From positions 1 through 57,566 of the forward strand of contig CAYXUL010000014.1 in the NCBI GenBank assembly GCA_964468475.1: a stretch of DNA of 57,566 bases. The letters run 5' to 3'. Under the pieces are notes generated by a model. The model was not told where the DNA came from. It saw only the letters and a list, made by a program, of their open reading frames with translations, and made no database searches. This DNA is from JBECKX01 sp964468475 (GTDB lineage Bacteria > Zixibacteria > MSB-5A5 > CAIYYT01). The translations under genes and the position numbers were made by a program. Positions 56,424 through 57,566 of this stretch are shown here, in pieces (the first letter of the stretch is position 1; each line of letters begins with the position of its first letter).

Positions 56424-57566
56424 ATGAATCACCGAATCACCTTTCGAGCGCTTATCTCTATCATCGTAGCTTCTTCACCGCTGCTGACGGCTCAAAATTC
56501 TCTGAGCGGTCATTGGGAGGGGGCCTATTCCCGCGACGGGGCGGTGATGCTGCTGCGCATGGACCTAAAACAGCAGGGTGATTCGATTTACGGCACCTTT
56601 GATATCCCCACGTTGAGTTTGTGGGATGAACCCGTGGAGAAGATCCACTACGACAAGCCGAATCTCTCTTTCCACATAAGAAACGGCACTTTCAAGATGC
56701 TGGTGCATGAGGATGTCGGCGAAATGACCGGGGTCAATGACAAATGGGGACCACCGGTGCGCCTGCATCTCAAGCGCTCCACCGACTGGATGCTTCCCTT
56801 CTATCGAACCGAAGATGTCACCTTCACAAACGGTGATGTCAAACTGGCGGGAACTCTCATTAAACCGGTTTCGGCGCCGCCCTATCCTGTTGTGGTAATG
56901 ATTCATGGCTCCGGTGATCAGGGACGCAGCACCTGGCGTTACCGGGCACTGTCTTATCTGCTGGCGCGGAACGGGGTGGCATCCCTGATCTACGATAAAC
57001 GCGGTGTCGGCGAATCCACCGGTGATTTCGAGAAAGCGACTTTCGACGATCTGGCCGACGACGCGCTTGCCGGAGTCTCACTCCTGAAGCAGCGCGGGGA
57101 TATTATCTCTGACCGCATCGGGCTGCTGGGTACCAGTCAGGGAGGCTGGATTGCACCCATTGCTGCGAATAAATCCAATGATGTGGCTTATGTGATTCTG
57201 GTGGTTGGCCCCGCTGTTTCATTGTTCAAGCAGGATATTGATGCCACCGAATATTCAATGCGTGGCGATGGCTTCGCCAAAAGCGCAATCGACTCAGCGG
57301 TGGCGCATCAGAAGCTATATTACCGGGTAGTCGACGGACTCAGTTCGTGGGATTCACTCGCGGCAAGCGTCAAGCAAGCGGCCAAGTCAACCTGGAAAGA
57401 CTACGTGCAGATGCCTGATTCACTGAATGATGCCGACATGCAGTGGTGGCGACGCAACAAGTACGATCCGGCGGAGACTTTGTCGCACATGCGCTGCCCG
57501 GTGCTGTCGATCTTCGGGGAGATCGACCCTTTGGTGCCGCCGGCCACCAACGAAGTGCTGATGAAA
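56424..57566 (+). CDS. Secreted alpha/beta hydrolase (3' end beyond window)
   Basis: 381 visible residues, open at the right edge. Signal peptide (RALISIIVASSPLLTAQ), a beta-sandwich-like N-terminal domain of about 130 residues (GHWEGAYSRDGAVMLLRMDLKQ, DSIYGTFDIPTLSL), then a hydrolase fold. The oxyanion loop is MIHGSGDQGRS, the nucleophile elbow LLGTSQGGW (G-x-S-x-G), and the acid region IFGEIDPLVPP. The catalytic His lies beyond the window. It resembles secreted esterase/peptidase proteins with an N-terminal DUF; substrate unknown. It is divergent from the Nramp operon; a CGGAG site precedes the ATG. Confidence 0.85.
   Translation, partial: MNHRITFRALISIIVASSPLLTAQNSLSGHWEGAYSRDGAVMLLRMDLKQQGDSIYGTFDIPTLSLWDEPVEKIHYDKPNLSFHIRNGTFKMLVHEDVGEMTGVNDKWGPPVRLHLKRSTDWMLPFYRTEDVTFTNGDVKLAGTLIKPVSAPPYPVVVMIHGSGDQGRSTWRYRALSYLLARNGVASLIYDKRGVGESTGDFEKATFDDLADDALAGVSLLKQRGDIISDRIGLLGTSQGGWIAPIAANKSNDVAYVILVVGPAVSLFKQDIDATEYSMRGDGFAKSAIDSAVAHQKLYYRVVDGLSSWDSLAASVKQAAKSTWKDYVQMPDSLNDADMQWWRRNKYDPAETLSHMRCPVLSIFGEIDPLVPPATNEVLMK

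Noticed and set aside
1..57566. tRNA, rRNA, integrase or transposase genes that would mark a genomic island
   Set aside because: Reading both strands, I saw no cloverleaf-type T-arm sequence, rRNA segment or recombinase motif, so I do not call any part of the window an integrated element.

Overview
The window looks like a piece of a metagenome-assembled genome from an uncultured Gram-negative bacterium. I infer this from the outer-membrane machinery (a HAE3-type RND exporter with a LolA-like partner and a beta-barrel, Lgt, many signal peptides and lipoboxes), the exosortase/EpsI pair, and secreted proteins ending in dockerin-like Asp/Gly repeats of the type common in the FCB assemblage, Zixibacteria-like lineages in particular. 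That placement is an inference; recA (49470-50534) is the best marker here to test it. Six gaps of exactly 100 N mark scaffold joins. Two of them are flanked by identical 55-base sequence, so they are unmerged contig overlaps rather than missing DNA.

Layout. 1-2.2 kb: a DUF3796-like membrane peptide cut by the window edge, then a GT-C membrane glycosyltransferase overlapping a GT2 glycosyltransferase. 2.2-3.7 kb: an SRPBCC/AHSA1 protein and a spondin-domain lipoprotein. 4.4-8.7 kb: an envelope lipid/lipoprotein traffic operon (RND exporter, LolA-like carrier, beta-barrel). 8.9-12.5 kb: a nitric-oxide response module (YgaP-like membrane protein, Rrf2 Fe-S regulator, hemerythrin, quinol NO reductase). 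12.9-18 kb: orphan protein kinase, NicO/TauE-like transporter, unknown secreted protein, hybrid histidine kinase. 18.2-24 kb: IMPase-family phosphatase, sorbosone-dehydrogenase-like lipoprotein, peptide deformylase, secreted unknown, Lgt, DUF4430 lipoprotein, RtcA. 24.1-28.4 kb: an overlapping three-gene operon of an unrecognised secreted protein, an NtrY-like histidine kinase and a sigma-54 response regulator.

28.4-31.5 kb: a tail-fibre-like surface protein with a dockerin-type partner, then a membrane-anchored beta-propeller. 32-38.5 kb: a DUF4440 protein, then a polysaccharide/exosortase cluster (two sugar-nucleotide SDR enzymes, exosortase, EpsI, a UbiA-family DPPR-synthase-like protein, a DUF6599-like lipoprotein). 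38.7-45.1 kb: beta-helix dockerin protein, orphan radical SAM enzyme, tandem-PDZ protein, OsmC, RidA, HD-GYP and an unknown protein. 45.7-50.5 kb: housekeeping genes pgsA-pgpA-cinA-thpR-recA. 51-57.6 kb: a small membrane protein, an NmrA-like SDR, an Nramp-UspA-APC operon and an alpha/beta hydrolase cut by the right edge.

The most unusual signal is not a gene. The long intergenic stretches (3.9-4.2, 12.65-12.74, 31.7-31.8, 32.4-32.8, 45.3-45.5, 48.7-49.15, 50.58-50.7 kb, plus single copies elsewhere) are built from many short, near-perfect hairpins. Several share constant outer arms but have different inner arms that remain self-complementary. I found no tRNA, rRNA, CRISPR array or transposase gene.
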